This document shows, piece after piece, positions 50,016 to 60,530 of a stretch of 64,000 nt of DNA. Origin of the DNA: Delphinus delphis (lineage: Eukaryota; Chordata; Mammalia; Artiodactyla; Delphinidae); contig NC_082689.1 in assembly GCF_949987515.2 (NCBI RefSeq), forward strand, positions 4,530,001 through 4,594,000. Direction: 5' to 3'. A model generated the notes under the pieces. The model was not told the DNA's origin, did not search any database, and worked only from the letters and a program-made list of their open reading frames with translations. The number at the start of each line of letters is the position of its first letter. The stretch's first letter is position 1. Position numbers and translations under genes: made by a program.

Positions 50016-50529
50016 ATCTGCCTGTTATGGTGGAGTTTGTTCCTTGAGCTTCTCATTTATGCACAGAGCCCGACCCCTGAGGGAAGTTCAGTAGCAAAGT
50101 CAAGCCCCACCAAACATGCATCCCTATCCTAGGCCGCCCAGAGGCATGGGTCTGAGCAAAGGCAGGTTTCTGCAAAGACCTGGGGTAGGGGTTGGGGAGC
50201 TGCCCCTTCGAGAGCAGGTTTCCATCCTCATGCCCATTTCCGGGATTTCAGGGAGTCTCATTCTGGGTCATCCCTCTCCTGTGCTTTGCCCTCTTTTAAG
50301 CTCCTCTGTTGTCCCCAACCCCCATTCATGCTTCCTGGGTGGAGTCCTGCAGGGCCATTGTTCCCTCCTGATGGAGCCAGGCAGCCTCTGGACTTCTGTG
50401 AGGGCAGGAGGAAGGGATCAGAAGCTGCCTGGTGATCTGGCTTCAGGCCCAGCCTGTGAGATTTATTTTGCTGTAAAAATCCCATCTCTTTCTCTGCTGT
50501 GAGTTACATTACAAAACGTCCCTTTAAAC

Positions 50530-53170
50530 TGAATCCAGCAACACAGAAGAAGGATTATACACCATGACCAAGTGGGATTTATCCCAGGCTTAACATCCAA
50601 AAATCAATTAATGTAATATACTATATCATTAAAAATAAAGGACAGAAACCGCACCATCCTCTCAAGAGATGCAGAAAAAGCATTTGACAAAATACAACAC
50701 CCCTTCATGATCAAAAAAATAGAAAGAAAAGGAAACTTCCTCAGTCTAATAAAGGGCAACTACAAAAAAATCCACAGCTGACATCATCCTTAATGGTAAA
50801 AGACTGGATGTTTTCCCCTTAAGAGCACCTCTTCTATCCAACATTATATTGGAGGTTCTCACCAGGGCAATCAGGGAAGAAAATTAAGTAAGGCATCCGT
50901 ATTGAAAAGGAAGAAATACAACTATATTTGCAGATGACATGATCTTGTATACAGAAAATCCTAAGGAATTCACTAAAGCAGTATTAGAACTAATAAACTA
51001 GTTCGGCAAGGTCGCAGGATAGGATACAAGATCGATATACAAAAAGCAACATTTCTATACACTGGCAAGGAAAAGATTAAAATTAGAATTAAGAAAACAA
51101 TTCCAATTATAATAACATCCAAAAAATCGGAATAAACTTAACAAAAGAAGTGCAAGACTTCTACTCTGAAGACTCTACTCAAAACACACTACTCTGAAGA
51201 CTTCTACTCTGAAGGCTACAAAACATTGTTGAAAGAAGTCAACGAAGACCTCGATAAATAGAAAGATACATCATATTCATGGATTGAAAAACTTACTGTT
51301 AAGACGACAAGAATCCCCACATTGATCTACAGATTCAACACAATCCCCATCAAAATTCCAGCGACCTTAGTTGCAGAAATTGACAAGCTGATCCTAAAAT
51401 CCATATGGAAATTCAAAGGACCCAGAATAGCCAAAACAATCTTGAAAAAGAACGGAGTGGGAGAACTCACACTTCCCAGTTTCCAAACTTACCGTAAAGC
51501 TGCAGCAATCAGGACAGTGTGGTACTGGCCTAAGGAGAGACATATGGGCCAATGGAATAGAACTGGTCCAGAAATAAACCCTCACATTTACAAAACAATT
51601 GCCTTTTTGGACAGAAGTGTCAAGACAATTCAATGGAGAAAGAATAGCCTTTTCAACACATGCTTCTAGGACAATTGGATTGCCACATGCAAAAGAATGA
51701 AGTTGAACCCCTATCTCACACAGCTAACCAACAATGCACCACAGACCTAAAAGCAAGAGCTAAAACTATGAAAGCCTTAGAAGAGAATAGAGACATAACT
51801 TTCTGTGACCTTGGATTAAGCAATGGTGTCTTGGATACAATATCAGGAGCACAAGCAACAGAAGAAGACTTAAACTGAACTCATCAAAACTGAAAACTTT
51901 TTGCTGTAAAAGACATCAACAAGAAAGTGAAAAGACGACTCAGAATGGGAGAAAATATTTGCAAGTCATTAATCTGACAAGGGACCTGTATCTAGAAAAT
52001 ATAAATGACTCTTACAACTCAATATTAAAAAGACAAGTAACCTTGGGCTTCCCTGGTGGCGCAGTGGTTGAGAGTCCGCCTGCCAATGCAGGGGACACGG
52101 GTTCGCGCCCCGGTCCAGGAGGATCCCACGTGCCGCGGAGCGGCTGGGCCCGTGAGCCATGGCCGCCGAGCCTGTGCGTCCGGAGCCTGTGCTCCGCAAC
52201 GGGAGAGGCCACAACGGCGAGAGGCCCGCGTACCGCAAAAAAAAAAAAAAGACAAGTAACCCAATTTAAAAAATGGGCAAGGGATCTGAATACACGTCTT
52301 TCCAAAGAAGGTACATATGGCCATTAAGCACGTGAAAAGATGCTAATAACATCTTTAGCCTCCAGGGAAGTAAAAGTCAAAACCACAATCCAATACCACT
52401 TCACACCCACCAGGTTGGCTAAATAAAAGGAAAAAATAAGAAAAACAGTAACAAGTGTTGGTAAGGGTCCAGAGAAACTTAAATCTGCTCTCTGCTAGGA
52501 TTGTAAAACGGTGCAGACGCTTTAGAAAACAGTCTGGCATTTCTTTAAAAGGTTAGACAGAGAGTAACCATAAGACCTAGCAATTCAATTCCTCTGTACG
52601 TACCCAAGAGATACGAAAACGTTAGTCCATACAAATCTTATACACAAATGTTCATAGCAGCGTTATTCACAACAGCCAAAAAGCGTAAGAAAAACAAATG
52701 TCCATCAGCTGATGAGTAGATAAGTAAAATGGGGCATAACCGTACAATGGATACCGTTCAGCAATTAAAATGAAGTCCTAAAACACGCCACAACATGGGG
52801 GAATCTCGAAAATGTTACCCTGAATGAAAGAAGCCACACACACACACACAGACACATATGGAATGATTCTATTTATGAAATATCCGTAAGAGACACATCT
52901 GTGGAGACAGAAAGTAGATTAGTGATTGCCTAGGATTGCAGAAGGAGGTTGGGGGAAATGGGCAGTGACTGCGAACGGGTGGGGTCTTTTGGGGGCAACG
53001 AACATGAAAACGTTCTAACATTAATTGTGGTGATGGTTGGACAACTCTGTGAATATACTAAAAACACTGAATCATACATTTTATTTTTTTAATATTTTAA
53101 TTTTATTGGTGAATCATACGTCTTAAATAGGTGAATTATATGGTATGTGAATTACATCTCAATAAAGCTG
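50530..53170 (+). mobile_element. Old LINE-1, 5'-truncated (RT domain to 3' end)
   Basis: Begins inside the RT domain of ORF2 ('accaagtgggatttatccca'). The catalytic box FADDM lies at 50927-50941. A 115-codon remnant of the ORF2 C-terminal part lies at 51322-51669 ('IAKTILKKNGVGELTLPSFQ'). The 3' end is near 53170 ('catctcaataaagctgatc'). Many stops and frameshifts. A SINE interrupts it at 52045. Confidence 0.8.
52045..52245 (+). mobile_element. CHR-type SINE, short form (copy 8)
   Basis: Starts 'gggcttccctggtggcgcag', very close to the family consensus. The target-site duplication is 'aaaaagacaagtaacc' (52027-52042 and 52246-52261), an exact 16 bp. It is inserted in the old L1. Confidence 0.95.
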
Positions 53171-53389
53171 ATCTATACCATGATAATGATATAAACATAA
53201 TAATAGATAACATAATATAACAATAATAGATATTCGAAGTCTCCTTTGCAGCCCTCAATCGCTATAGGCCCCTAAACAGGAAGGGAATTGGGGGTGGGGC
53301 AAGCATGGCCCCCCACACATCCCCTCTGAAAGGCAGGGTCCCCAGAGCAGGGGCAGGAGCAAGGCTGTGGAGTCACTAACTCTGTGCTG

Positions 53390-53605
53390 GCAGCTGGGGA
53401 CCGGCTCATGAACTCTGGGTCTCGGATGTCCCTTGGTCTCCTTGTGCCTCAGGCCAGCATCTCCGGAGTGAGGGTGAGAACGGGTCCCTCTCCTGGGGTG
53501 GCTGCGAGGATAAGGTGAGAAGGTTCATGTCAGGCACCGAGCAAGACCCCTGGAACACAGGAAGCATGCAGTCGATGCTACCAGTACCATGGAAGCAGCC
53601 TGGGC
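53390..53605 (+). mobile_element. Possible MIR
   Basis: 'ccttgtgcctcaggccagca', 'gtggctgcgaggataaggtg' and 'gtcaggcaccgagcaagacc' fit the MIR 3' half. Moderate divergence. Confidence 0.5.
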
Positions 53606-55111
53606 GTAAGAAGTAATGAGCGAGGCTCACGGGCCGGGAAGTAACAAGCTGTGCTGTCCTGGGAGGTCAAGGCAAGCCCCCAACCTCTTGCCTCATTGGA
53701 GCCAAAAGTTTCTGCAACTTCCCACTGGGCTTTCCTCCGAACGGCCCCTCGGCCCGGCGTCTCGCTCTTTTCTCATCCAGTATTTTCCCTGCACCCCGTC
53801 AATCCAGACATGGAACTGGGCCTTTCTGTTGGTCAAACAAAAGGAAGCAGGAAGGGGCACAACACTGGGCCCCCTGCATGGCCACAGCCCCTTCCATCCC
53901 CGGCATCACCCACCCAGCTCACACCCGCCCTGCAGACCACACTCCTAACACCACCCTCCCTCCCTCTGCCCAGCAGGCTGCCGTTCCAGGTCTGACTCCC
54001 AATTCCACGGGGCAGCCAAAGGGCCTCCCAGGGAACAGATTCCCCAGCACACGAGTGTCCTTGTCCCAAAGGCCCTGCAGCTGTGCACAGCTCTGTCACC
54101 CCCATGCCTCCAGTTTCCTGCCATTCGCGTTTATTCTCGAGCGTGGAATTTATCCCACGCCCACTCCTTTCCCTAGATGTTACCAGCCCCTTCCTGCAGG
54201 CAGACGTGCGGGGCTGTCTTCCGGCCAGGTGTGCAGGACACACAGGGCCAAGCAACAGGCGGCCTCATCTCTATAGAGTAGCTCACATGTGCTGGGGCGG
54301 TTCCAGGAAAGCCCCAGGATAGGTGGGATCTTTAACTCTCTGGCTCAATTGCCCCTGAGCCAAAGGGGAGCAAAAAAGGCCCAGATTGTTCTTGGGTGTC
54401 TCTGTGGAGGCCCCCCCATCACCCCTAGCCGCTTCCTCTTCTCTTGCTGCACTAGTTGTGGTTGATTAAAAGCCCATGCGTTGCCATGGCAACGTGGCCA
54501 AATCTGACATGCCCCCCACCCCGCCCAGAGGCCAGAAGTTATCCTCCCTCAGGTACCTCAAGTCTTACTCCTGTCCCTCATTAGTGCTGAGATTCTACTG
54601 AAATAATACAGGTTCAAACTACACCCAAACTGCTTCAGAGAGAAGTTTCACACTCTTATGTAACCAGCTGTTTTCAGATCTGAGATCCAAGACCTTGGTC
54701 CTCGTTGTCACAGCCGTCAGCAAAGGAAATCTTGAGTTCACCTTCAAAACAGCTCAGAGGAACACACTGGAAACCAATTCTCAATCCCAGCCAGTTTCCT
54801 TCCGCTTGGAAATCCGCCCTGTTTCCCATTCTTAGGGTTAAGATGCTGGTACGTTCGGTCAGGTGCTTCCTTCCTTCCCCCTTTCCAAATCGGAACACCA
54901 GATTTAAGGAAAGGAAGAGCCAGCAGTTCAGACCATGCAAACCAGGAACCACGTCCCGAGACCCGACCCAGAACAAACTCTAAGAAAGTGTGTTTGGGCA
55001 TCACTTTTTAACAAATGTATGCCACAGTGCATCCAACGCTATATTTTCTTTTGTTCTTGATTCTTTTTTTCTATGTGTGGGCTTACTTCTTCCCCTCTCT
55101 CTTCCTCCCAG

Positions 55112-55289
55112 ATGGAACCTAAGCGCCTGAAAAAACAGCTTCCCAAAATCCTGAAGCTCCTGAAACCAGATGACAGGATTCTCATTGTGGGGACAACACA
55201 GCGACCTTTTGACGCTGAACTTCAACCTCTTTGCAAAGTTTATCAAAAAATTATTTTGGTTCCCAGACCAGACTATGCTTCCAGACATG
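55112..55289 (+). CDS. IQCA1: IQCA1 exon with sensor-1 region, window exon 6
   Basis: A 178-base exon, phase 0 in and phase 1 out. It encodes [20 protein letters not shown], then [18 protein letters not shown] (sensor 1 strand; the usual Asn is Thr), then the [18 protein letters not shown] segment where AAA proteins carry the region around the arginine finger. The acceptor is a long pyrimidine tract ending 'cctcccag'. The exon must end at 55289 (CAT G|) because the next exon starts TTTTGTGG and the protein continues V-L-W-K. The intron therefore begins with GC (gcaagt), not GT. The initial ATG is an internal Met, not a start. Confidence 0.95.
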
Positions 55290-55297
55290 GCAAGTAC
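55288..55297 (+). other. IQCA1: GC-type 5' splice site of IQCA1
   Basis: Exon-intron boundary tG|gcaagtac. The intron bases +3 to +6 (aagt) fit U1 snRNA pairing, as is usual for GC-AG introns. The nearest GT (55294-55295) would leave the next exon in the wrong frame. Confidence 0.85.
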
Positions 55298-55849
55298 CCC
55301 TCACCCCTTCCAGTATGCAGTAACCGAAGCTGGGCCGTCCGGTGTGGGCTTGCAGGCACATGGGCTTGAGCCAGGAGGGTGGCCTTCGTCACCCAGTGAC
55401 CATCAGAAGGTGATGTAAGTCCCAGTGCCCCAGGACAGTCAGCGAACTCCAAGCCATAAACATAAACTCCAGGTCCCAAGAGCAACAGATCTCTGTTCTG
55501 TTGTTAATGTAATTCTTTTTACCCAAGACAAAAGGAAACAGGACAGGGATTATTATTTTGAGCCCTGAAGGAGACAAAAGCCCCTATGGGTAAGAATTTT
55601 CCTTTCGACAGGTGGATTAGGGTCACTCAGCTCGTCCCCGCGGCGGTGATGTCTTTCCCGTGCAAAAGCATTTCTTTTCACCTGGTCGATTTTTTCTTTC
55701 CAGGCTCAAAATACCAGTCCAAGGGAATGTTGATTTACTTAAACACTGAATACAAGAGCTTACTTTTTTTCCATTTTTTTCCCTTGGACAGACAGATTCA
55801 AAATCACTTCTTTTGAAACCTATTTTTAAATGGGAACAATACAAAAAAG

Positions 55850-56070
55850 TGACCCTGGGAGGCAGTGCAGTGAAATTGGGAAGAGCCGTGGCACGTGGGT
55901 TCTGACGAGCCCTGGTTCTGATCCTGGCTGTCCCGCCGAATAGCTGATGACCTTGAGAAGTAGGCTGACATTCTGAGCCTCCATTTTCTCAGCTCTAAAG
56001 TAGGAGAACTGTTCAGTTCCCAGGGCTGTGGTGACCCTTATATGAGATGGCTAGAATGCCCAGCACCATC
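55850..56070 (+). mobile_element. MIR SINE
   Basis: 'gccctggttctgatcctggc', 'gatgaccttgagaagtaggc' and 'gagcctccattttctcagct' follow the sense MIR consensus. Confidence 0.75.
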
Positions 56071-56179
56071 TCAGCTCCCGGAGAGGACGGGTGGAGGGGG
56101 AGAAGGCGGTGATGGGGGCGTGGAGGAGGAATATTTAAATGGAAGGTCAGTAAATGGCCCAGGGAGCCGGCAGTGGTGC

Positions 56180-56680
56180 CGGTGGTGGTTTCCATTATCG
56201 ATTGCTGTGTGACAGACCTCCCCAGTGGCTTGAAACCATAAAGTACGCCTCTCATGATTCTGAAGGGCCACTGGGCTCAGTGGGGGCGTTCTCCCCAAGG
56301 TGTTTCATGATGGAGCAGTAAATGGCGGCTGGGACTCCAGCCATCTGAAGACTGGACAGGACTGGACATCCAAGACCATTCCCTCCATGACTGTGCTGTT
56401 GCTGGCTGTCAGCTGGGAGCTCAGCTGGGGCTGGTGACCAGACCTCCTCTACCCGGCCCCTCCCCGTGGCCTTCCACGGCGCGGCAGCTAGGTCCCCAGG
56501 GGGAACATCCTAAGGGCAAACATTTCAAGAGGTTCAGGCAGAAGCTGGAAGGATCCTTGTGACCCAGCTGCAGAAGTCACACAGAGTCACTTTCACCACA
56601 TTCTACTGGTCAAGAGAAAGTCACAGGCCAGCCCAAGTTCAAGGACAGTGGACTACACAGCATGTGAATACCAAAGGTGC
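56180..56680. mobile_element. Old dispersed repeat, family not assigned
   Basis: 'gattgctgtgtgacagacct', 'ctcatgattctgaagggcca', 'gcagctgggagctcagctgg'-like wording and 'gtcacaggccagcccaagtt' recall a widespread ancient mammalian repeat whose consensus runs 'ttgctgtgtaacaaaccacc..'. I cannot name the family with confidence; an LTR or DNA transposon is possible. Confidence 0.45.
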
Positions 56681-56779
56681 GACTCATTGAGGGGCCGTCC
56701 CGGCCGCCCATGGTAGTGGTGGTGGTGGTAGATTTGGTTTAGAGATGATGATGGTGCTGTTGGAAATGGCGGTGATGGT

Positions 56780-57045
56780 GACCACAGCCTGGAAGTGGTG
56801 GAGATGCTGGTGGTCATGACCGCAGCCTGGAAGCGATGGAGATGCTGGTGGTCATGACCGCAGCCTGGAAGTGATGGAGATGCTGGTGGTCATGACCACA
56901 GCCTGGGGGTGATGGAGATGATGGTGGTTGTGACTGCAGCCTGGTGGTGATGGAGATAGCGGTGGTCATGACCACAGCCTGGGGGTGATGGAGATGATGG
57001 TGGTTGTGACCACAGCCTGGTGGTGATGGAGAAGCTGGTGGTCAT
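56780..57045. repeat. Minisatellite: exactly seven units of 38 bp
   Basis: Each unit begins 'gaccacagcctgg' (variants gaccgc, gactgc) and ends 'ggtggtcat' or 'ggtggttgt'. Seven units fill 56780-57045 (266 bases) with no indels. Units 4 and 6 are identical, pointing to a two-unit duplication. GGT/GAT-rich flanks on both sides look like the seed sequence. Confidence 0.93.
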
Positions 57046-57730
57046 GGTGGCGGTCATGGTAGAGGAGATGGCGGTAGCGATGACCTGGTAGCCATGGTGC
57101 ATTGCTGATAATAATAAAAACTATTAGGTCAGACTTGGTTTCTATTCATCCTTCATTAGTCACAATAGCACCACCAAAACAGAGAGGATATATGTCCTTT
57201 CTGGTTGATCTTAAGTTCCTGGTCAGTGTGATTTGCTAGAAGAACAACCCTTTACTCCCCATACATTATAAACTCTTAGCTTATTAGCCACTCCGTTTGC
57301 AATATGCATTCGTTTCTGTCTTGATAAAGTGTGATCATAATCACAATGTTATATGCAAAGCACAGGAAGACTTTGGGCGCAGTTATTTCTCCACCCATCT
57401 AGGGACTTCTCCATCTTCTGGGGCCTGCAAGCCCTCCACTGGATCCTTTGCAACCAGCCAGCATCAAAGGAAAAGAAAGAAAGATAGTATAAATGATCTC
57501 TCAGGAGATTTAGGGACCAGACTGAGGAGGGGCCAACAGTTCTTCTAGCCACATTGGCCAGAATGCCTCACGAGGCCCCACCAGGGTTCAAGGGGGCAGG
57601 GATGTGTAGTTTAGCCAAGGAAGGAGTCGACACAGAGATGGGTGTGCACCAGCGTTTTCTGCCCACTACAGAGGATTCCACGCTCCTGGCTTCATCAGAG
57701 CTTTCCCACTCCCGTGCCCCTTGGTTAGAT

Positions 57731-57766
57731 TCTCTGTGTCTCTCTCTGTCTCTCTCTCTCTCTCTG
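57731..57766. repeat. (CT)n microsatellite
   Basis: Interrupted TC/CT run followed by a short TA run. Confidence 0.9.
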
Positions 57767-58286
57767 TATTGTATATATATTTTAAGCTATCTTAATGGAA
57801 TAAGGTAGAGTATTATTAATTTTCAGGGCCTAGAACATTATTCTTGACTTTGAACAGTTTCGATTGTCTGACAAAACCATAGGCCCTTTCGAAATGAAGC
57901 TATTGATGTATAACAAGGACAGGTGTGTTCTTTTGATAAAGTGCCAGGCCTCTCTAGGGACTCAGATCACAAGACAGATTCCAGCTTGAATCCCCTCACG
58001 GCAGCATCGTGGGAGAGGAAGGAGGAAGCATCCCTTCACCGGTGGGCGGATGATAAACCTGCAGCAGTGGTCATCTTGGGCCCAGGGCTCTGTCCACTCA
58101 ACCACATGTGTCTCACATATTTCTTTCTCGGTGGGTGATTTGTTCAGGCTGCCATTCTCACCAACATCATAAATGCTGCCCAGCGTTTCCTCCAGTGACC
58201 TTGAAGTTACCATAGCCACAGTGGCTGGGACATCTATCTTAAAGAAAGACTATTCCTGTCTTTGCAATGATCAAAAACAGTCTCTT

Positions 58287-58483
58287 GGGCTTCCCTGGTG
58301 GCACAGTGGTTGAGAGTCCGCCTGCCGATGCAGGGGACGCGGGTTCATGCCCCGGTCCGGGAAGATCCCACATGCCGCGGAGCGGCTGGGCCCGTGAGCC
58401 ATGGCCGCTGAGCCTGCGCATCCAGAGCCTGTGCTCCGCAACGGGAGAGACCACAACAGTGAGAGGCCCGCGTACAAAAAAAA
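58287..58483 (+). mobile_element. CHR-type SINE, short form (copy 9)
   Basis: Starts 'gggcttccctggtggcacag', poly(A) about 12. The target-site duplication is 'aaaaacagtctctt' (58273-58286) against 'aaaaacggtctctt' (58484-58497), one mismatch. Confidence 0.93.
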
Positions 58484-58950
58484 AAAAACGGTCTCTTGCA
58501 TCCTGTAAAGCCTGGGCTGCAGATCCATAACTTGGGCCCTTGCTTGTCCACCTGTCTGCTGGCAGCCGAGGACCAAAGGTGCATGGGACACTCGACCCAA
58601 CTTCTCAGATTCTCCAGGCGGTGTGGGGGAGTGACAGGGCTGAGAAGAGAAGGGCAGATCAGCCAGAGGAAACGCGGTCCTTAAGGTTTACCAAATATAA
58701 TTCAATAGCTACCTGCTTTCCCCAAATCAAGCGGTTTCCTTCAAAATGTCTCTGCAAAGAAAATCCACCCCCAGGTTGATTAATGCCATGTCTAGTCCCC
58801 AGAAATCCCTCTGGGCTTCCTTCTCGCCACGTTCCTCATGCCTCCTCCTGTCTCTCTTCCCTGGGGTCTGCTCCGCTAATAACCCGATTCATCACAGGCC
58901 CCCCACCTTAGACCCTGTGTCTGCTCGGAGGGGTCCAGCCCATGTCTTTC

Positions 58951-59440
58951 TTTTTTTTTTTTTTTAACATCTTTATTGGGGTATAACTGCTTTACAATGC
59001 TGTGTTAGTTTCTGCTTTATAACAAAGTGAATCAGCTATACATACACATACATTCCCATATCTCCTCCCTGTTGCGTCTTCCACCCTCCCTATCCCACCC
59101 CTCTCGGTGGACACAAAGCACCGAGCTGATCTCCCTGTGCTATGCGGCTGCTTCCCACTAGCTATCTATTTTACATTTGGTAGTGTATTTATGTCCATGC
59201 CACTCTCTCACTTCGCCCCAGCTTACCCTTCCCCCTCCCTGTGTCCTCAAGTCCATCCTCTACGTCTGCATCTTTATTCCTGTCCAGCCCCTAGGTTCAT
59301 TAGAACCTTTTTTTTTTTTAGATTACATATATATGCGTTAGCATACGGTATTTGTTTTTCTCTTTCTGACTTACTTCACTCTGTATGACAGACTCTAGGT
59401 CCATCCACCTCACTACAAATAACTCAATTTCGTTTCTTTT
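58951..59440 (-). mobile_element. 5'-truncated young L1 3' end, antisense
   Basis: A T run, then 'aacatctttattggggtata' and the reverse complement of the same 3' UTR found at 13880-14345. The copy ends near 59440, just inside the end of ORF2 ('aactcaatttcgtttctttt'). Low divergence from the copy at 8050-14345 makes it the same subfamily. Confidence 0.85.
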
Positions 59441-60314
59441 TCTGGAATCCTAGACTGCGGAGGCCAGAAGCTCATCCCAATCACATTATTCACCCTCTTG
59501 TGCTTTTGCAAAATCCCAAATAAAAATGAATTTTAAGAGACTGTGTCGTCTCAAGCACTAGCCAGGATAGAATCAATTGGGAATGAATCAACTGGGAATG
59601 CCAAGAGCAGAGAAGGGGCCCCGAAGACCAGATTCCTTTCAGCCTAAAGAAGGGGAAGGGGATGGAGATTAGTCTGAAGAACTGAAGAGCCCTCTACATC
59701 CAAGAAAGGAAGGTAAAACACGGCAGCAGGTCCAGAGAGCCCCTCAGCTGCCTTGAACCGTTTTGTAGCCCTGGCCTCTGGTCCTCACGGCCACACCCGT
59801 TGCCAGTCCCCAAGCCTGTTGTGCTTTTGTGCCCACCACCACCCCTCCCCCGCTGGACCAAAGGCTTGGCAGCCTGCTCGTGCCTCCAGTACAGGCTGTG
59901 GGGCTGCCACTGCAATGAACCACCAGGCTAGAGCTCCCTCCACGCCTGAATCCCCTCTTTGCCCCAGAGCAGCTATTTAAGGGCCAAGAACCCATGATCC
60001 GGTGGCTTTGTACAAGCAATAGAAGCTGTTCTTTTAAAGGCTAGTAAGTCTAGTTCATCAGACATGAGAAGGGAGTCAAGCCTGATTCTCTCTCCCCTTC
60101 TCTGGATCTGGAGATGGCTGGGGGCAAGTGGGCAAGTCCCACCGCAGCTGTGACTGCACCACCATTAAAAAATGATGAGCTTGGGGAAGTCATCAATGTT
60201 TCAGGTATTTTGACGAAGCTTGACCAAGACTTTACACGAATGTCATACACGTTCATTGTCAATAGGGTGTTTACATGCCCACGCTAGACCAGAGTAATTG
60301 TCGTTTTTTGCATC

Positions 60315-60530
60315 ACTCTTTTTTTATTGGACTATCGTTGATCTACAATATCGTGTTAGTTTCAGGTATACAGCACAGTGATTCAGCTGTACGTATATAT
60401 GTATATTCTTTTCCAGATTCTTTTCCCTTATATGTTTTTACAAAATACTGAGTAGAAGTGCCTGTGCTATACAGTAAGTCCTTGTCGGCTATCTGCTTTA
60501 TATATAGTCGTGTGTATCTGTTAAGCCCGA
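60315..60530 (-). mobile_element. 5'-truncated L1 3' end, cetartiodactyl type, antisense
   Basis: 'tttttttattggactatcgt', 'gtgttagtttcaggtataca', 'ctatacagtaagtccttgtc' and 'tatatagtcgtgtgtatctg' are the reverse complement of the artiodactyl L1 3' UTR family also seen at 30290. Confidence 0.75.

Larger units (their letters stand above)
44820..55111 (+). other. IQCA1: IQCA1 intron (10.3 kb)
   Basis: Phase 0, donor 'gtgagg', acceptor 'ctcttcctcccag'. It carries an L1 tail with a SINE in it, MIR pieces, a long ORF of unknown status, an L2 piece and a 2.6-kb old L1 with a SINE. The stretches 44820-45650, 46240-46620, 47810-48790, 50030-50520 and 53610-55100 hold nothing I can name. Confidence 0.75.

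Noticed and set aside
55294..55299. GT at 55294 as the donor of window exon 6
   Set aside because: Using it would put window exon 7 in the wrong frame and destroy the conserved VLWKEII reading; the GC donor at 55290 restores it.
56780..57045. A regular 38-bp repeat considered as a CRISPR array
   Set aside because: The units are tandem with no spacers, and the genome is vertebrate.
56890..57102. Short minus-strand frame of repeated Thr/Ser/Pro/His residues
   Set aside because: It is the 38-bp minisatellite read on the other strand.
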